Shown here one piece after another: positions 46,388 through 55,137 of a stretch of DNA of 64,000 nucleotides; within the stretch, counting starts at the first letter, position 1, and the number at the start of each line of letters is the position of its first letter. The notes below the pieces were generated by a model, which was given only the letters and a program-made list of their open reading frames with translations, was not told the DNA's origin and ran no database searches. A program made the translations under genes and the position numbers. The DNA comes from Bosea sp. NBC_00550 (GTDB lineage: Bacteria > Pseudomonadota > Alphaproteobacteria > Rhizobiales > Beijerinckiaceae), in assembly GCF_026020075.1 (NCBI RefSeq), contig NZ_CP102772.1, positions 868,001 through 932,000 on the forward strand, given 5' to 3'.

Positions 46388-47323
46388 TTACTTGCCGCCC
46401 CACACCGTGCCGGCGGGGTTGCTGATCGGCAGGCCGACGGTGTTGCCGTACTCGGTCCAGGAGCCGTCATAATTCGCGACCTGATAGCCGAGCACGCGCG
46501 ACAGGATGAACCAGGTGTGGCTCGAACGCTCGCCGATGCGGCAGGTGGTGATGACCGGCTTCGAGCCGTCGATCCCGACATTGGCGTAAAGCTTCTTCAG
46601 TTCCTCCGGGGACTTCAGCGTGCCGTCGGCCTGGTTGACCGCCTGCGCCCAGGGCACGTTGACGGAGCCGGGGATATGTCCGGCGCGCAGCGCCAGCTCC
46701 TGGAAGCCCGCCGGCGCGATGATCTTGCCGGAGAACTCATCGGCCGAGCGGATGTCGAGCACGCGAGCCTCCGACTTCTTCTCGACGGTCGCGACGACAT
46801 CGGCGAGGCGGGCGCGGAGCTTCCGGTTCGGTTCGGCGACGGTGAAGGCGGAGGCCTTGATGGCCAAGGGATTGGTCGAGACCGGGCGCTTTTCCAGCTC
46901 CCACTTCTTGCGGCCGCCATCGAGCAGCTTTACGTTGTCGCGCAGGCCGTAGATATCGAACACCCACGCGCCCCAGGCGGCGAACCAGTTGTTGCTGTCG
47001 CCGTAGAGGACGATCGTCACGTCCTTGTCGAGGCCGAGCTTGCGGGCGAGCACCTGGAACTTCTCCGGTTTGGCGATGTCGCGCTCGACCGTGTCGACGA
47101 GGTCGGTGTGCCAGATGATGTTCTGCGCGCCGGGGATGTGCCCGCGCTCGTAGAGGCCGGGCTCGACGCTGACCTCGACGATCCGCACCTTCGGATCGCT
47201 CAGGTTCTTCTCCAACCAGTCGGTGGTGACGAGCGGGCCGGAATTCGCGAGCGCGACGCCGCCGAGCAGCAGGGTTGCTGCGAGCGAAAGGACGCTTCGG
47301 CGCAGCAGGGACAGGGCGGACAT
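46388..47323 (-). CDS. exported rhodanese-like sulfurtransferase (two domains)
   Basis: A 311-residue protein with a signal peptide (LLRRSVLSLAATLLLGGVALA), so it acts in the periplasm. Two rhodanese domains follow. The first (about 30-150) is inactive in type, with LYGDSNNWFAAWG lacking a Cys. The second (about 165-300) carries the active-site loop CRIGERS with Cys261. GAAGGAGA precedes the ATG at 47323. The reaction is transfer of sulfane sulfur from thiosulfate or a persulfide to an acceptor. Co-transcription with the TsuA-type transporter supports a thiosulfate role. Confidence 0.88.
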   Translation of the reverse strand: MSALSLLRRSVLSLAATLLLGGVALANSGPLVTTDWLEKNLSDPKVRIVEVSVEPGLYERGHIPGAQNIIWHTDLVDTVERDIAKPEKFQVLARKLGLDKDVTIVLYGDSNNWFAAWGAWVFDIYGLRDNVKLLDGGRKKWELEKRPVSTNPLAIKASAFTVAEPNRKLRARLADVVATVEKKSEARVLDIRSADEFSGKIIAPAGFQELALRAGHIPGSVNVPWAQAVNQADGTLKSPEELKKLYANVGIDGSKPVITTCRIGERSSHTWFILSRVLGYQVANYDGSWTEYGNTVGLPISNPAGTVWGGK

Positions 47324-47943
47324 GGCGCGATCTCCTTCAATTGAATGGGTTCGCCATGATTTCGCCACAGAGCGATCAGCGGAAGCCGAACAGGATTTTT
47401 TTGTTTGACCGCTGCGGAGAACGAAGAAGTCGTACGACCTAGGTTTAAGAAAACGCCGCGGCTAAGCGGGCCGTTGCCCCTGCCCATTGGCCGGGCTCGG
47501 CGCCGCAGTTTGTGGTCTTCGATCTTGTTCGGCGGCAGGTCCGAAGGCGAAGGCGCGCGTGTCGCCCTGTGCGCGGGAATCTGCGGCAGGGCAGCCCCCG
47601 TCCTGCGCTATTCGGCAAGCGGGAAGTCTGAATGGGCAAGCATCTGCGCCCGTTATGCCGGCACCGCTGAAAGGGGCCAGACGAGGCCGGCAAGGCGAAA
47701 GGTCGATTCCCGATCCGATCCGCCCGGCAGGCGGCACTCGATAGACCTAAGAAGAGAATTCCCCCGGAGCCGTGGACGGCGGAAGTCTTTCCACGAACGA
47801 ACGCCGTCGAGCAGATAATCTACTAAGTTGGTAGTCTAATATTGACCGCCTGGATGCGCCCGCTCCAACAATGTGAGCGATCGCCTTCAACCCTTTAAAC
47901 CCGCCGCGAATCCCTGCGGGCGGCGAGCTGTCGCGAGTGCTGC
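47324..47943. other. 620-base intergenic region, no convincing gene
   Basis: A region between two divergent genes. One rightward open frame of 137 codons (47405-47818) exists but is Arg/Gly-rich with no motif and looks like a GC-rich chance frame. Visible structure: palindromes GTCGTACGAC (47429-47438) and ACCTAGGT (47437-47444) abut each other, and an AT-rich stretch near 47810-47850 (CTAC and GTAG arms) is probably the promoter of the flavoenzyme gene. Confidence 0.4.
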
Positions 47944-49125
47944 ATGGTCCGGAAATCAGTCGATATCGCGGTTCTCGGCCTCGGCGCCATGGGTTCCGCC
48001 GCCCTGTTCCAGCTCGCGGCGCGCGGCGCGGAGGTTCTCGGAATCGACCAGTTCAGTCCGCCGCATCAGCTTGGTTCGAGCCATGGCGAAACGCGGATCA
48101 CGCGGCTTGCAGTGGCGGAAGGCAGGGAGCTGGTGCCGCTGGTGCGGCGATCCCACGAGATATGGAAGGAACTGGAAGCACGAACCGGCGAGAGCCTGTT
48201 CGGCCAGGTCGGCTTCCTGGCTGTTTCCGGCGGCGGGCCGGGCCAGGGCGCCGGAGATTATGTCGATCGCGTCACCGCGGTCGCGCAAGGGGAGGGGATC
48301 GACCACGAAGTCGTCGATGCCGTTGAAGCGCGACGCCGCTATCCCTGGCTGAACGCGGCCGAGGGCGAGCGGGTCTATGTCGAGCCGGAGGGCGGCTATC
48401 TGCGGCCGGAGCACTGCGTTTCCGCGCAACTGCGCCTCGCCGTCGCGGCAGGTGCGCGGCTGTCGCTCGACACCCGCGTCCAGGCGATCGTTCCGGAGGG
48501 TGATCATGTCGAGCTGAGGACCGACCATGACACGATCCGCGCGGGCCGCGTCGTGGTGAGCGCGGGAGCCTGGGCGAGCAAGCTGCTCGGTCCGGACTTC
48601 ACCAGCCTGCTGCGCCCTACGCGCGAAATCCTTCACTGGTACGGTCTGGAGTCCGCAGCCGCCCGCGCGTGGAAGGATGCACCGGTTTTCATCTGGGCGT
48701 CAGGCCTGCGGCAGGGCTTCTACGGCTTTCCAGCGATCGACGGCTCGGTGAAGGTTGCGCATGGGGAGAAGTCCGTTTTCGTCGACCCGGACCATTTCGA
48801 CCGTTCGAGCGACGAGGCTGAATCGCGGGAGTTTTACGCGAAAGCGATCGAAGGGCGGCTCGATGGCCTGAATGTCGATGTCTCGCGTCGCGCGACCTGC
48901 CTCTACACTGTTTCGCCCGATGGCGGCTTCGTCATCGATCGATGGCCGCGCGGCGAGCGCGTTCTCGTGGTGTCGCCATGCTCAGGGCACGGCTTCAAGC
49001 ATTCGGCCGCGATCGGCGAAGCCGTGAGCCAGCTTGTCCTGGATGGCTCAAGCCGTATCGACCTGTCGTCCTTCCGGCTGGGAAGTTTCGACCGACGCGA
49101 TGGCCGTGACGCTAAGCTAGGGTAA
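47944..49125 (+). CDS. monomeric sarcosine oxidase / N-methyltryptophan oxidase-like flavoenzyme
   Basis: A 393-residue FAD oxidase. The dinucleotide motif VLGLGAMGSAALFQLAARGA is at 9-28, then SSHGETRITRLA, which packs on the flavin. Cys319 in CLYTVSPD corresponds to Cys315, the covalent FAD attachment site of monomeric sarcosine oxidase, and SGHGFKHS closes the flavin site. Length and motifs fit MSOX/SolA, which oxidise N-methyl amino acids to formaldehyde, hydrogen peroxide and the free amino acid. It stands alone facing a convergent transporter operon. Confidence 0.88.
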   Translation: MVRKSVDIAVLGLGAMGSAALFQLAARGAEVLGIDQFSPPHQLGSSHGETRITRLAVAEGRELVPLVRRSHEIWKELEARTGESLFGQVGFLAVSGGGPGQGAGDYVDRVTAVAQGEGIDHEVVDAVEARRRYPWLNAAEGERVYVEPEGGYLRPEHCVSAQLRLAVAAGARLSLDTRVQAIVPEGDHVELRTDHDTIRAGRVVVSAGAWASKLLGPDFTSLLRPTREILHWYGLESAAARAWKDAPVFIWASGLRQGFYGFPAIDGSVKVAHGEKSVFVDPDHFDRSSDEAESREFYAKAIEGRLDGLNVDVSRRATCLYTVSPDGGFVIDRWPRGERVLVVSPCSGHGFKHSAAIGEAVSQLVLDGSSRIDLSSFRLGSFDRRDGRDAKLG

Positions 49126-49267
49126 GCCTGTTGCCGCGCGGCTTGCCCGATCTTCAAAACGTCGCGGCGGGGGAGCGGCGATGGCGAGCATGACCGCCAC
49201 GCCAGGATGGCACCAGGTGGCGCAAATCGAAACCGAAGCGACACATGCCTTCGTAATGACGCCCGAG

Positions 49268-50101
49268 CTAGCTGATCTCGATCCTCTGCCGCTTGCGCAG
49301 CGCCTGGTAGAGCGAGGCACCCTTCACGGCGAGGAGCAGCACGAACGTCAGGATCATGATGATGAAGGCCGCCGCTGCGATCGCCGGGCTGATGTTTTCG
49401 CGCAGCGACGAGAACATCTGGCGGGCGAGCGTCGTCTGGTTGGGGCCGGCGACGAACAGCGTGATCACCACCTCGTCGAGCGAAGTGGCGAAGGCGAAGA
49501 CGGCGCCGGTCAGGATGCCCGGCATGGCCAGCGGCAGCGTCACGCTTCTGAAGACCTTGACCGGGGATGCGCCGAGACTAGCGGCGGCCCGTTCCAGCGC
49601 CGGATCGATGCTGGCGAGCGAGCTCGCGACATTGACGAGCACGAAGGGCACGCACAGCACGGCATGAGCGATGATGACGCCGAGATAGCTGGAGGCCAAG
49701 CCCATGCGGGCGTAGAGGATCTGCATGCCGACGCCGAGCACCACGGCAGGCACGACCATCGGCAGCAGGAAGACCGATCGCAGCAGCCCAGAAAACGGCA
49801 CGAGCTCGCGCCTCAGCCCGAGTGCCGCCAGCGTCCCGACCACGGTCGCGACGACTGTCGCGCCCGTGCCGATGATCAGCGAATTGACGATCGCGCGGGT
49901 CCACGCCTGGCTTTGCGCGAGCGCGCCGAACCAGCGCGTCGAGGGACCGGTGATCGGATAGACGAGGAAGACGCTGTCGGTGAAGGCGAGCGGCAGGATC
50001 GCGACGAGCGGCAACAGCAGGAAGGCGACGGCCAGCGCCCCGAAGGCGAGCCTCAACGTGTTGAAGGCCACGCCGCCCGGACGAATCGAAGCCCCGCTCA
50101 T
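49268..50101 (-). CDS. spermidine/putrescine-type ABC permease, PotC family
   Basis: A 277-residue permease with six expected spans and the EAA loop RAAASLGASPVKVFRSVTLP. The SFDEVV-like motif appears as ATSLDEVVITLFVAGPNQTT, a hallmark of PotC-type subunits. Its ATG overlaps the stop of the PotB-type gene by 4 bases. It is the last gene of the operon that begins with the HisD-like enzyme at 55001. Confidence 0.9.
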   Translation of the reverse strand: MSGASIRPGGVAFNTLRLAFGALAVAFLLLPLVAILPLAFTDSVFLVYPITGPSTRWFGALAQSQAWTRAIVNSLIIGTGATVVATVVGTLAALGLRRELVPFSGLLRSVFLLPMVVPAVVLGVGMQILYARMGLASSYLGVIIAHAVLCVPFVLVNVASSLASIDPALERAAASLGASPVKVFRSVTLPLAMPGILTGAVFAFATSLDEVVITLFVAGPNQTTLARQMFSSLRENISPAIAAAAFIIMILTFVLLLAVKGASLYQALRKRQRIEIS

Positions 50102-51267
50102 GTCTGCACCAGCGGCGTGCGCGAAAGCCGATTATAGACGATATAGAGCACCGTGGTCGGCACCAGCAGGAACAGGCCGAGCGCTCCAGCCATCCCCCAG
50201 TTGGCCGTTCCGGTGGCGTAGAAGGCGATGACCGAGCTGATCATCTGGTCGCCCGCTCCGCCGGTGAGGGCCGGGGTGATGTAGTAACCGAGCGCCACCA
50301 TGAAGACGAGCAGCGAGCCCGAGAGCAATCCGGGCATCGCAAGCGGCAGCAGGACGTGGCGGAAGGCCTGCAGCGGCGCCGCGCCCAGCGCCGCGGCGGC
50401 CGGCATCAGGTTGCGCGGGATTGCGATCAGGCTGGCATAGATCGGCAGCACCATCAGCGGCAGCAGCACATGCGTCATGGCGATCAGCACGCCGGTGCGG
50501 TTGTAGATGAGCGAAAGCGGCGAATCGATCAGCCCGATCGCACGCAACGTTTGGTTGATGAGCCCGTTATCCTGCAGCAGGATGAGCCAGGCCGCCGTCC
50601 GCACCAGCAGCGATGTCCATAGCGGCAGCAGTACGGCAATGAGCAGCGCATTGCGCTTCCACCCGGATACGCTCGCCGCCAGCATCGCGAAGGGCAACCC
50701 GATCGCCGCGCAGAGCAGCGTGACCTGCGCCGCGATGATGAAGGTGCGCAGCATGATCGCACGGTTGACGGCGAAATCGGACTCGACCGGCTCGATCCGC
50801 GCGTCGTCACTGCGCTTGAGGTCGACCGCCGCCAGCAGATTGGCGTCCGTATAAGCTGGCATGCTGCGCTTCAACGCCAGCCAATAGGCTAGGTCGCCCC
50901 AGCGCGGATCGACTGTGGCGAGGTCTACCACGTCGGCTTCGCCAGCTTCCCGTACGGCACGGGCCGTGCGCGGCAGCAGCGTGCGGAAGCCGGCCTGCTG
51001 GCTGTTGAGCGTGCGCACGGCATCGCCGAAGCGCTCCTGCGGCGTGTCGGCCCGCAAATCCCGGACGAGTGCAGCCTGCAGCGGGGCCGGCGGCGGGCTG
51101 TTGCCATTCCAGCTCGCGATGGCGATTGCCGTTTGCGGAAAGGCCAGGCGAACGGTGCCGCCCTGCACCGCGGTGGAGACCATCATCCAGAGCGGCCAGA
51201 GGAAGAACAGGCCGAGGAACACCACCAGCGGCAGGATGAGGAGCGTTGCCCGGAGGCGCGCGCTCAT
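50098..51267 (-). CDS. spermidine/putrescine-type ABC permease, PotB family, with large periplasmic insertion
   Basis: A 389-residue permease starting at the ATG overlapping the ATPase stop (ATGA). After the first span (about 6-29) there is an extra soluble stretch of some 130 residues (about 32-160) rich in charged residues, before the second span at AIMLRTFIIAAQVTLLCAAI. The remainder is a normal PotB core with the EAA loop AAAALGAAPLQAFRHVLLPL. PotB proteins are usually 280-300 residues. The insertion should lie on the periplasmic face, where it could contact the binding protein. Confidence 0.88.
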   Translation of the reverse strand: MSARLRATLLILPLVVFLGLFFLWPLWMMVSTAVQGGTVRLAFPQTAIAIASWNGNSPPPAPLQAALVRDLRADTPQERFGDAVRTLNSQQAGFRTLLPRTARAVREAGEADVVDLATVDPRWGDLAYWLALKRSMPAYTDANLLAAVDLKRSDDARIEPVESDFAVNRAIMLRTFIIAAQVTLLCAAIGLPFAMLAASVSGWKRNALLIAVLLPLWTSLLVRTAAWLILLQDNGLINQTLRAIGLIDSPLSLIYNRTGVLIAMTHVLLPLMVLPIYASLIAIPRNLMPAAAALGAAPLQAFRHVLLPLAMPGLLSGSLLVFMVALGYYITPALTGGAGDQMISSVIAFYATGTANWGMAGALGLFLLVPTTVLYIVYNRLSRTPLVQT

Positions 51268-52334
51268 GGCGCCACCAGCGAGCAATCGCCGGGTGCGAAG
51301 CTGGCAAACGCCCTGCTGCCGATCGGCGGTGCCGCATCGCGGCGCCCGGCCCTGGCGACGAGCCGGTTATCGCCATAGGCGAGGTGCAGGCGGATGTGAT
51401 CGCCATGATAGACATGGTCTTCGATCGTCACCGGCAATGCGTTCGCAGCAGCATCCGGCACGAGATGCAGCATTTCAGGACGAACCGAGACCATGACGTC
51501 ATGGCCGGCCTCAAAGGCTGCCGCCCTGTCGCAGGTCACGCTCCCGCCAGCCGCAAGCGCGATCATCGCTGCGTCGCCCTGGCGCTGCGACACGCGCCCC
51601 GCCAGCAGATTGGTCTCGCCGATGAACTCGGCGACGAAGCGTGTCCGCGGCCGGTCGTAGAGGCCAGACGGCGTATCGAATTGCTCGATCTTGCCGCGGT
51701 TCAGCACGGCGACACGGTCGGACATGGTCAGCGCCTCGCCCTGATCATGCGTGACGAAGATCACCGTCAGCCCGAGCTCGCGATGCAGCGCGCGGATCTC
51801 GAGCTGCATATGCTCGCGCAATTGCTTGTCGAGCGCGCTCAGCGGCTCGTCCATCAGCACGACCTTGGGCTCGTAGACGAGGGCGCGGGAGAGTGCGATG
51901 CGCTGCTGCTGGCCGCCGGAGAGCTGGGAAGGCTTGCGGTCCGCGAGGTGGCCGAGGCGCACGAGGTCGAGCGCGCGCTTCACCCGCGTCTCGCGCTCCG
52001 CCCGGGCGACGCCGCGCATCTTGAGCGGAAAGCCGACATTCTCCGCGATCGTCATGTGCGGGAACAGGGCGTAGTTCTGGAAGACGACGCCCATCTCACG
52101 CTTGTGCGGCGGCAGATGCTCGACGCGCCGTCCGTCGACATGGATGCTCCCGCCGGACGGCGTCTCGAAGCCGGCGAGCATCATCAGGAGCGTCGTCTTG
52201 CCCGAGCCCGATGGGCCGAGCAGGCTGACAAACTCGCCCCGCGCGACATGGAAATCGAGCGAGTCGACCACGGTTACCGTGCCGAATACCTTGCTGATGG
52301 CCTCGAAATGAATGAACGGATCCGGATCTCGCAA
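51264..52334 (-). CDS. spermidine/putrescine-type ABC ATPase, PotA family
   Basis: About 356 residues if read from the TTG at 52334, where the conserved sequence begins (FIHFEAISKVFG). A GTG at 52439 would add 35 residues of atypical N-terminus, so the start is uncertain. It carries Walker A GPSGSGKTT, Q-loop VFQNYALFPHMTI, signature LSGGQQQRIALSRAL, Walker B VVLMDEPLSALD and a C-terminal TOBE domain (GETNLLAGRVSQ onward). It overlaps the PotB gene by 4 bases. Confidence 0.88.
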   Translation of the reverse strand: MRDPDPFIHFEAISKVFGTVTVVDSLDFHVARGEFVSLLGPSGSGKTTLLMMLAGFETPSGGSIHVDGRRVEHLPPHKREMGVVFQNYALFPHMTIAENVGFPLKMRGVARAERETRVKRALDLVRLGHLADRKPSQLSGGQQQRIALSRALVYEPKVVLMDEPLSALDKQLREHMQLEIRALHRELGLTVIFVTHDQGEALTMSDRVAVLNRGKIEQFDTPSGLYDRPRTRFVAEFIGETNLLAGRVSQRQGDAAMIALAAGGSVTCDRAAAFEAGHDVMVSVRPEMLHLVPDAAANALPVTIEDHVYHGDHIRLHLAYGDNRLVARAGRRDAAPPIGSRAFASFAPGDCSLVAP

Positions 52335-52426
52335 AGGATCAATATTCCCGTGACGGATGAGGCGAAGCCGTTGCGGCCGCGGCGAGGATTGCCGGAAGGG
52401 CAGGGCACGCCAAGCGGTCTGCCGGC

Positions 52427-52461
52427 AAGCCCCGAGCACGTTCTCGCGCGCCCGGGGACTT
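52427..52461 (-). promoter_or_regulatory. stem-loop between binding-protein and ATPase genes
   Basis: Read on the minus strand, AAG-T-CCCCGGGC pairs with GCTCGGGGCTT across a 12-base loop (one bulged T and one G-U pair). It lies between the binding-protein stop and the ATPase coding region, matching the position of stem-loops after binding-protein genes elsewhere in the window. If the ATPase starts at the GTG at 52439 the structure would cover that start. Confidence 0.45.
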
Positions 52462-52494
52462 GTTGGATGACGAGCGGCAAACCGGAGGCGGCTG

Positions 52495-52527
52495 CTTGCC
52501 GACCTCCTTGCCGACCTACTTGCCGAC
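52495..52527 (-). repeat. 12-base tandem repeat across the binding-protein stop codon
   Basis: On the minus strand the 9-mer GTCGGCAAG occurs three times at 12-base spacing, separated by TAG, GAG and CAG. The first copy encodes the final Val-Gly-Lys of the binding protein and the TAG is its stop. The next two copies are in frame after the stop. This looks like slippage expansion at the gene end, with a stop codon in one spacer. Confidence 0.75.
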
Positions 52528-53568
52528 CCAGGCGTTGAAGCGCTTGGTCAGGTCCTCGATGTTGTCGTTCCAGTAATCGACGTCGATCGCGATCGCGTTC
52601 TCGAGATTCTGCGGCGCGGTCGGCAGGTCGGCGGCGAGATCAGCCGGAACGGCGGCTGCGGCAGCCTTGTTGGGCAGGCCGTAGGCGATGTCCTGCGGCA
52701 GCTTGGACTGGTTCTCCGGCAGGCTGGCGAACGCGATGAAGTCCATCGCCTGGTCCTTGTTCGGGCTGCCCTTCAGGATCACCCAGCTGTCGACCGCGTA
52801 GATGCTGCCCGGCCAGACGGTCTTGAACTTGGTGCCCTCGGTCTTGTTGATGCCGCTGATGCGGCCGTTATAGGCCGAGGTCATCACGACCTGCCCGGAC
52901 TTCAGCAGCTGCAGCGGCTGGGCGCCCGATTCCCACCAGACGATGTCGGACTTGATCTCGTCGAGCTTCTTGAAGGCGCGATCGACGCCGCCCTTGTCGC
53001 GCAGCACCTTGTAGACGTCCTTCGGCGCGACGCCATCCGCGATCAGTGCGAATTCGAGCGCATATTTCGGTCCACGGCGAAGGGCGCGCTTGCCCGGGAA
53101 TTTCTTGGTGTCCCAGAAATCCGCCCAGGAGGTCGGCGCCGTCTTCAGCTTGTCGGAATCGTACGAAAGGAGCGTCGACCAGACGATCGCCCCGACGCCG
53201 CAATCGCTGACGGCGCTCGGCAGGAACTTGTCCTTGCCGCCGAGCTTGGTCCAGTCGAGCTTTTCGTAAAGGCCGTCGGCGCAGCCGATGGCGAGCTCGT
53301 CGGCCTCGACCTGCACAGCGTCCCAGTTCGGCGTTCCCGCCTTCACCTTCGCCTGGACGACGCCGACGCCGCCGTCCCAGGACTCGTCGAGGACCGGTTT
53401 TCCGGTCTTGTCGGCGAAGGGCTTGAAGTAGATCTTGCGCTGCGCGTCCTGGTAGTTGCCGCCCCAGGATACGACGGTGAGGTCACGGGCGGATGCCGCG
53501 CCGAGGCCGGCGATGACGAGCCCCGCCGCGAGCGCGGTGCTGCCGAGTATGGACTTCAGAAACGTCAT
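52516..53568 (-). CDS. spermidine/putrescine-type ABC substrate-binding protein
   Basis: A 350-residue PotD-like protein (SBP_bac_8 group). The signal peptide is cleaved near SAR (about residue 27) and followed by LTVVSWGGNYQDAQRKIYFK, the family opening. SWADFWDTKKFPGKRALRRG and the central VVMTSAYNGRISG match the polyamine/opine-binding subgroup. It follows the HisD-like gene by 125 bases and precedes the ATPase. The ligand may be a polyamine, but the operon enzyme suggests a small hydroxylated sulfonate or alcohol. Confidence 0.88.
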   Translation of the reverse strand: MTFLKSILGSTALAAGLVIAGLGAASARDLTVVSWGGNYQDAQRKIYFKPFADKTGKPVLDESWDGGVGVVQAKVKAGTPNWDAVQVEADELAIGCADGLYEKLDWTKLGGKDKFLPSAVSDCGVGAIVWSTLLSYDSDKLKTAPTSWADFWDTKKFPGKRALRRGPKYALEFALIADGVAPKDVYKVLRDKGGVDRAFKKLDEIKSDIVWWESGAQPLQLLKSGQVVMTSAYNGRISGINKTEGTKFKTVWPGSIYAVDSWVILKGSPNKDQAMDFIAFASLPENQSKLPQDIAYGLPNKAAAAAVPADLAADLPTAPQNLENAIAIDVDYWNDNIEDLTKRFNAWVGK

Positions 53569-53693
53569 GGATCTTCTCCCTGCTTCTGCTGCAGCGACCC
53601 GCTCCGCCCCTCGCGGACAGGATCGTTGTTGCCCTCATTGGAACCCCCTTTTTCGTGGTGCGATAGAGGGTTTCCGGAAAATCTTGTCGCCGG

Positions 53694-55001
53694 TTAGGCT
53701 CCGATCTCGCTCAGCAACTGCGTCGGCGCGAGCCGCAGCGCCGCTGCCCGCCTGTGCCCCTCCAGGCCTTCGCTCGCGCTCTGGCGCATGGCCGGCGGAG
53801 CCACGGCTGCGACGCCGCGCTCGTCGAGCCATTGATGGGTACAGGTCTTGAGATAGGAGCCGACCCAGAGGCCGCCGGTGTAGCGCCCGGCCGCCATGGT
53901 GGGCAGCGTGTGGTTGGTGCCGCAGCATTTGTCGGAATAGACCACGCTCGCGGCGACCCCGATGAAGATCGACCCGTAATTGCGCAGCTTCGCGGCCGTC
54001 GCATGCGCATCGCGCGTGTGCACCTCCAGGTGCTCGGCGGCGATATGATCGGAATAGGCCAGCATCGTCGCCTCGTCGGCACAGACGACGATCTCGCCAT
54101 AGTCGCGCCAGGCGGCGGCGGCCACCGGCGCCGTCGAGAGATTGCCGAGCTGCCGCTCGATCTCGACGAGCACCTTTTCTCCCAGGGTGCGATCGGTTGT
54201 GATCAGGCCGACGCGGGTGCGCACGTCATGCTCCGCTTGCGCCAGCAGATCGATCGCGATCGTCACGGCATCGCCGGTCTCGTCCGCGACGACGAAGATT
54301 TCGCTCGGCCCGGCCAACTGGTCGATGCCGACCAGCCCGAAGACCTGCCGTTTGGCCTCGTTCACATAGGCGTTTCCGGGGCCGACGATCTTATCGACCG
54401 CCGGGATGCTTTCCGTGCCGAAAGCCATCGCGGCGATCGCCTGCGCGCCGCCGACGCGGAAGATCCGGTCGGCGCCGGAGAGATGGCAGCCGGCTATCAT
54501 CGCCGGGTGGGCTGCCGGCGGCAGGCATGCGATGACCTCGTCGCAGCCGGCGACCTTGGCCGGCACGATGGTCATGATCGGCGCCGACAGCAACGGGTAA
54601 CGCCCGCCCGGCACATACGCACCGACGCGAGCGATCGGGATGATGCGGTGCCCGAGATGCAGGCCCGGCAGCGCCTCGATCTCCAGGGGCAGCAGGGTCT
54701 TGCGCTGCGCCTCGGCGAAGCTCCGCACTCGTTCGATCGCGAATTCGGTATCGGCGCGTGTCTGCTTCTCGAGTCCTTCGAGCGCAGCGGCGCGCTCCGC
54801 ATGCGTGACCTCGAACGCCTCGATATCGACCTTGTCGAATTCGCGGGAATAATGCCGCAAGGCGGCGTCGCCGTCCCGCCGCACCGCCTCCAGAACGGCC
54901 TTCACCGTGGCCTCGACGGGGGTGTTGTCGCTCCAGGCACTGCGCTGGGGCGCCTTGATGCGCGTTATCCGGTCTTCCAGGGCGGGATCAGACTTGGACA
55001 T
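53694..55001 (-). CDS. histidinol dehydrogenase-family enzyme, sulfopropanediol 3-dehydrogenase (HpsN)-like
   Basis: A 435-residue HisD-fold dehydrogenase. The zinc ligands Gln255 and His258 (LLAQAEHDVRTR), Asp357 (YSDKCCGTNH) and His416 (EGLEGHRRA), and the catalytic Glu323-His324 (IAAEHLEV), all align with E. coli HisD positions. No histidine-biosynthesis neighbours are present. The gene instead opens a PotABCD-type transporter operon and diverges from an XRE-cupin regulator. HisD paralogues in such catabolic settings include HpsN, which oxidises (R)-2,3-dihydroxypropane-1-sulfonate to sulfolactate. HpsN is the best-fit name, but substrate is inferred. The ATG at 55001 follows GGAACA. Confidence 0.8.
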   Translation of the reverse strand: MSKSDPALEDRITRIKAPQRSAWSDNTPVEATVKAVLEAVRRDGDAALRHYSREFDKVDIEAFEVTHAERAAALEGLEKQTRADTEFAIERVRSFAEAQRKTLLPLEIEALPGLHLGHRIIPIARVGAYVPGGRYPLLSAPIMTIVPAKVAGCDEVIACLPPAAHPAMIAGCHLSGADRIFRVGGAQAIAAMAFGTESIPAVDKIVGPGNAYVNEAKRQVFGLVGIDQLAGPSEIFVVADETGDAVTIAIDLLAQAEHDVRTRVGLITTDRTLGEKVLVEIERQLGNLSTAPVAAAAWRDYGEIVVCADEATMLAYSDHIAAEHLEVHTRDAHATAAKLRNYGSIFIGVAASVVYSDKCCGTNHTLPTMAAGRYTGGLWVGSYLKTCTHQWLDERGVAAVAPPAMRQSASEGLEGHRRAAALRLAPTQLLSEIGA

Positions 55002-55137
55002 GCAGTGTGTTCCGGTGAGCAGGAGTGAGCCGCAAGCTTCCGCGGCGCATCGAGGCAACGCAAGGAGGGCGGGCAGGCGTGTTGAAAATAATCACCGGTT
55101 GCGCTCAGATGCCGCGCCCGCACGAAGGAGGCCTTCC

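Noticed and set aside
47405..47818. Rightward open frame of 137 codons in the 620-base gap
   Set aside because: Composition is Arg/Ser/Gly-rich with no family features and no ribosome-binding site.
53694..55001. Histidinol dehydrogenase of histidine biosynthesis
   Set aside because: No other his genes nearby; it sits in a transporter operon with a divergent XRE-cupin regulator.
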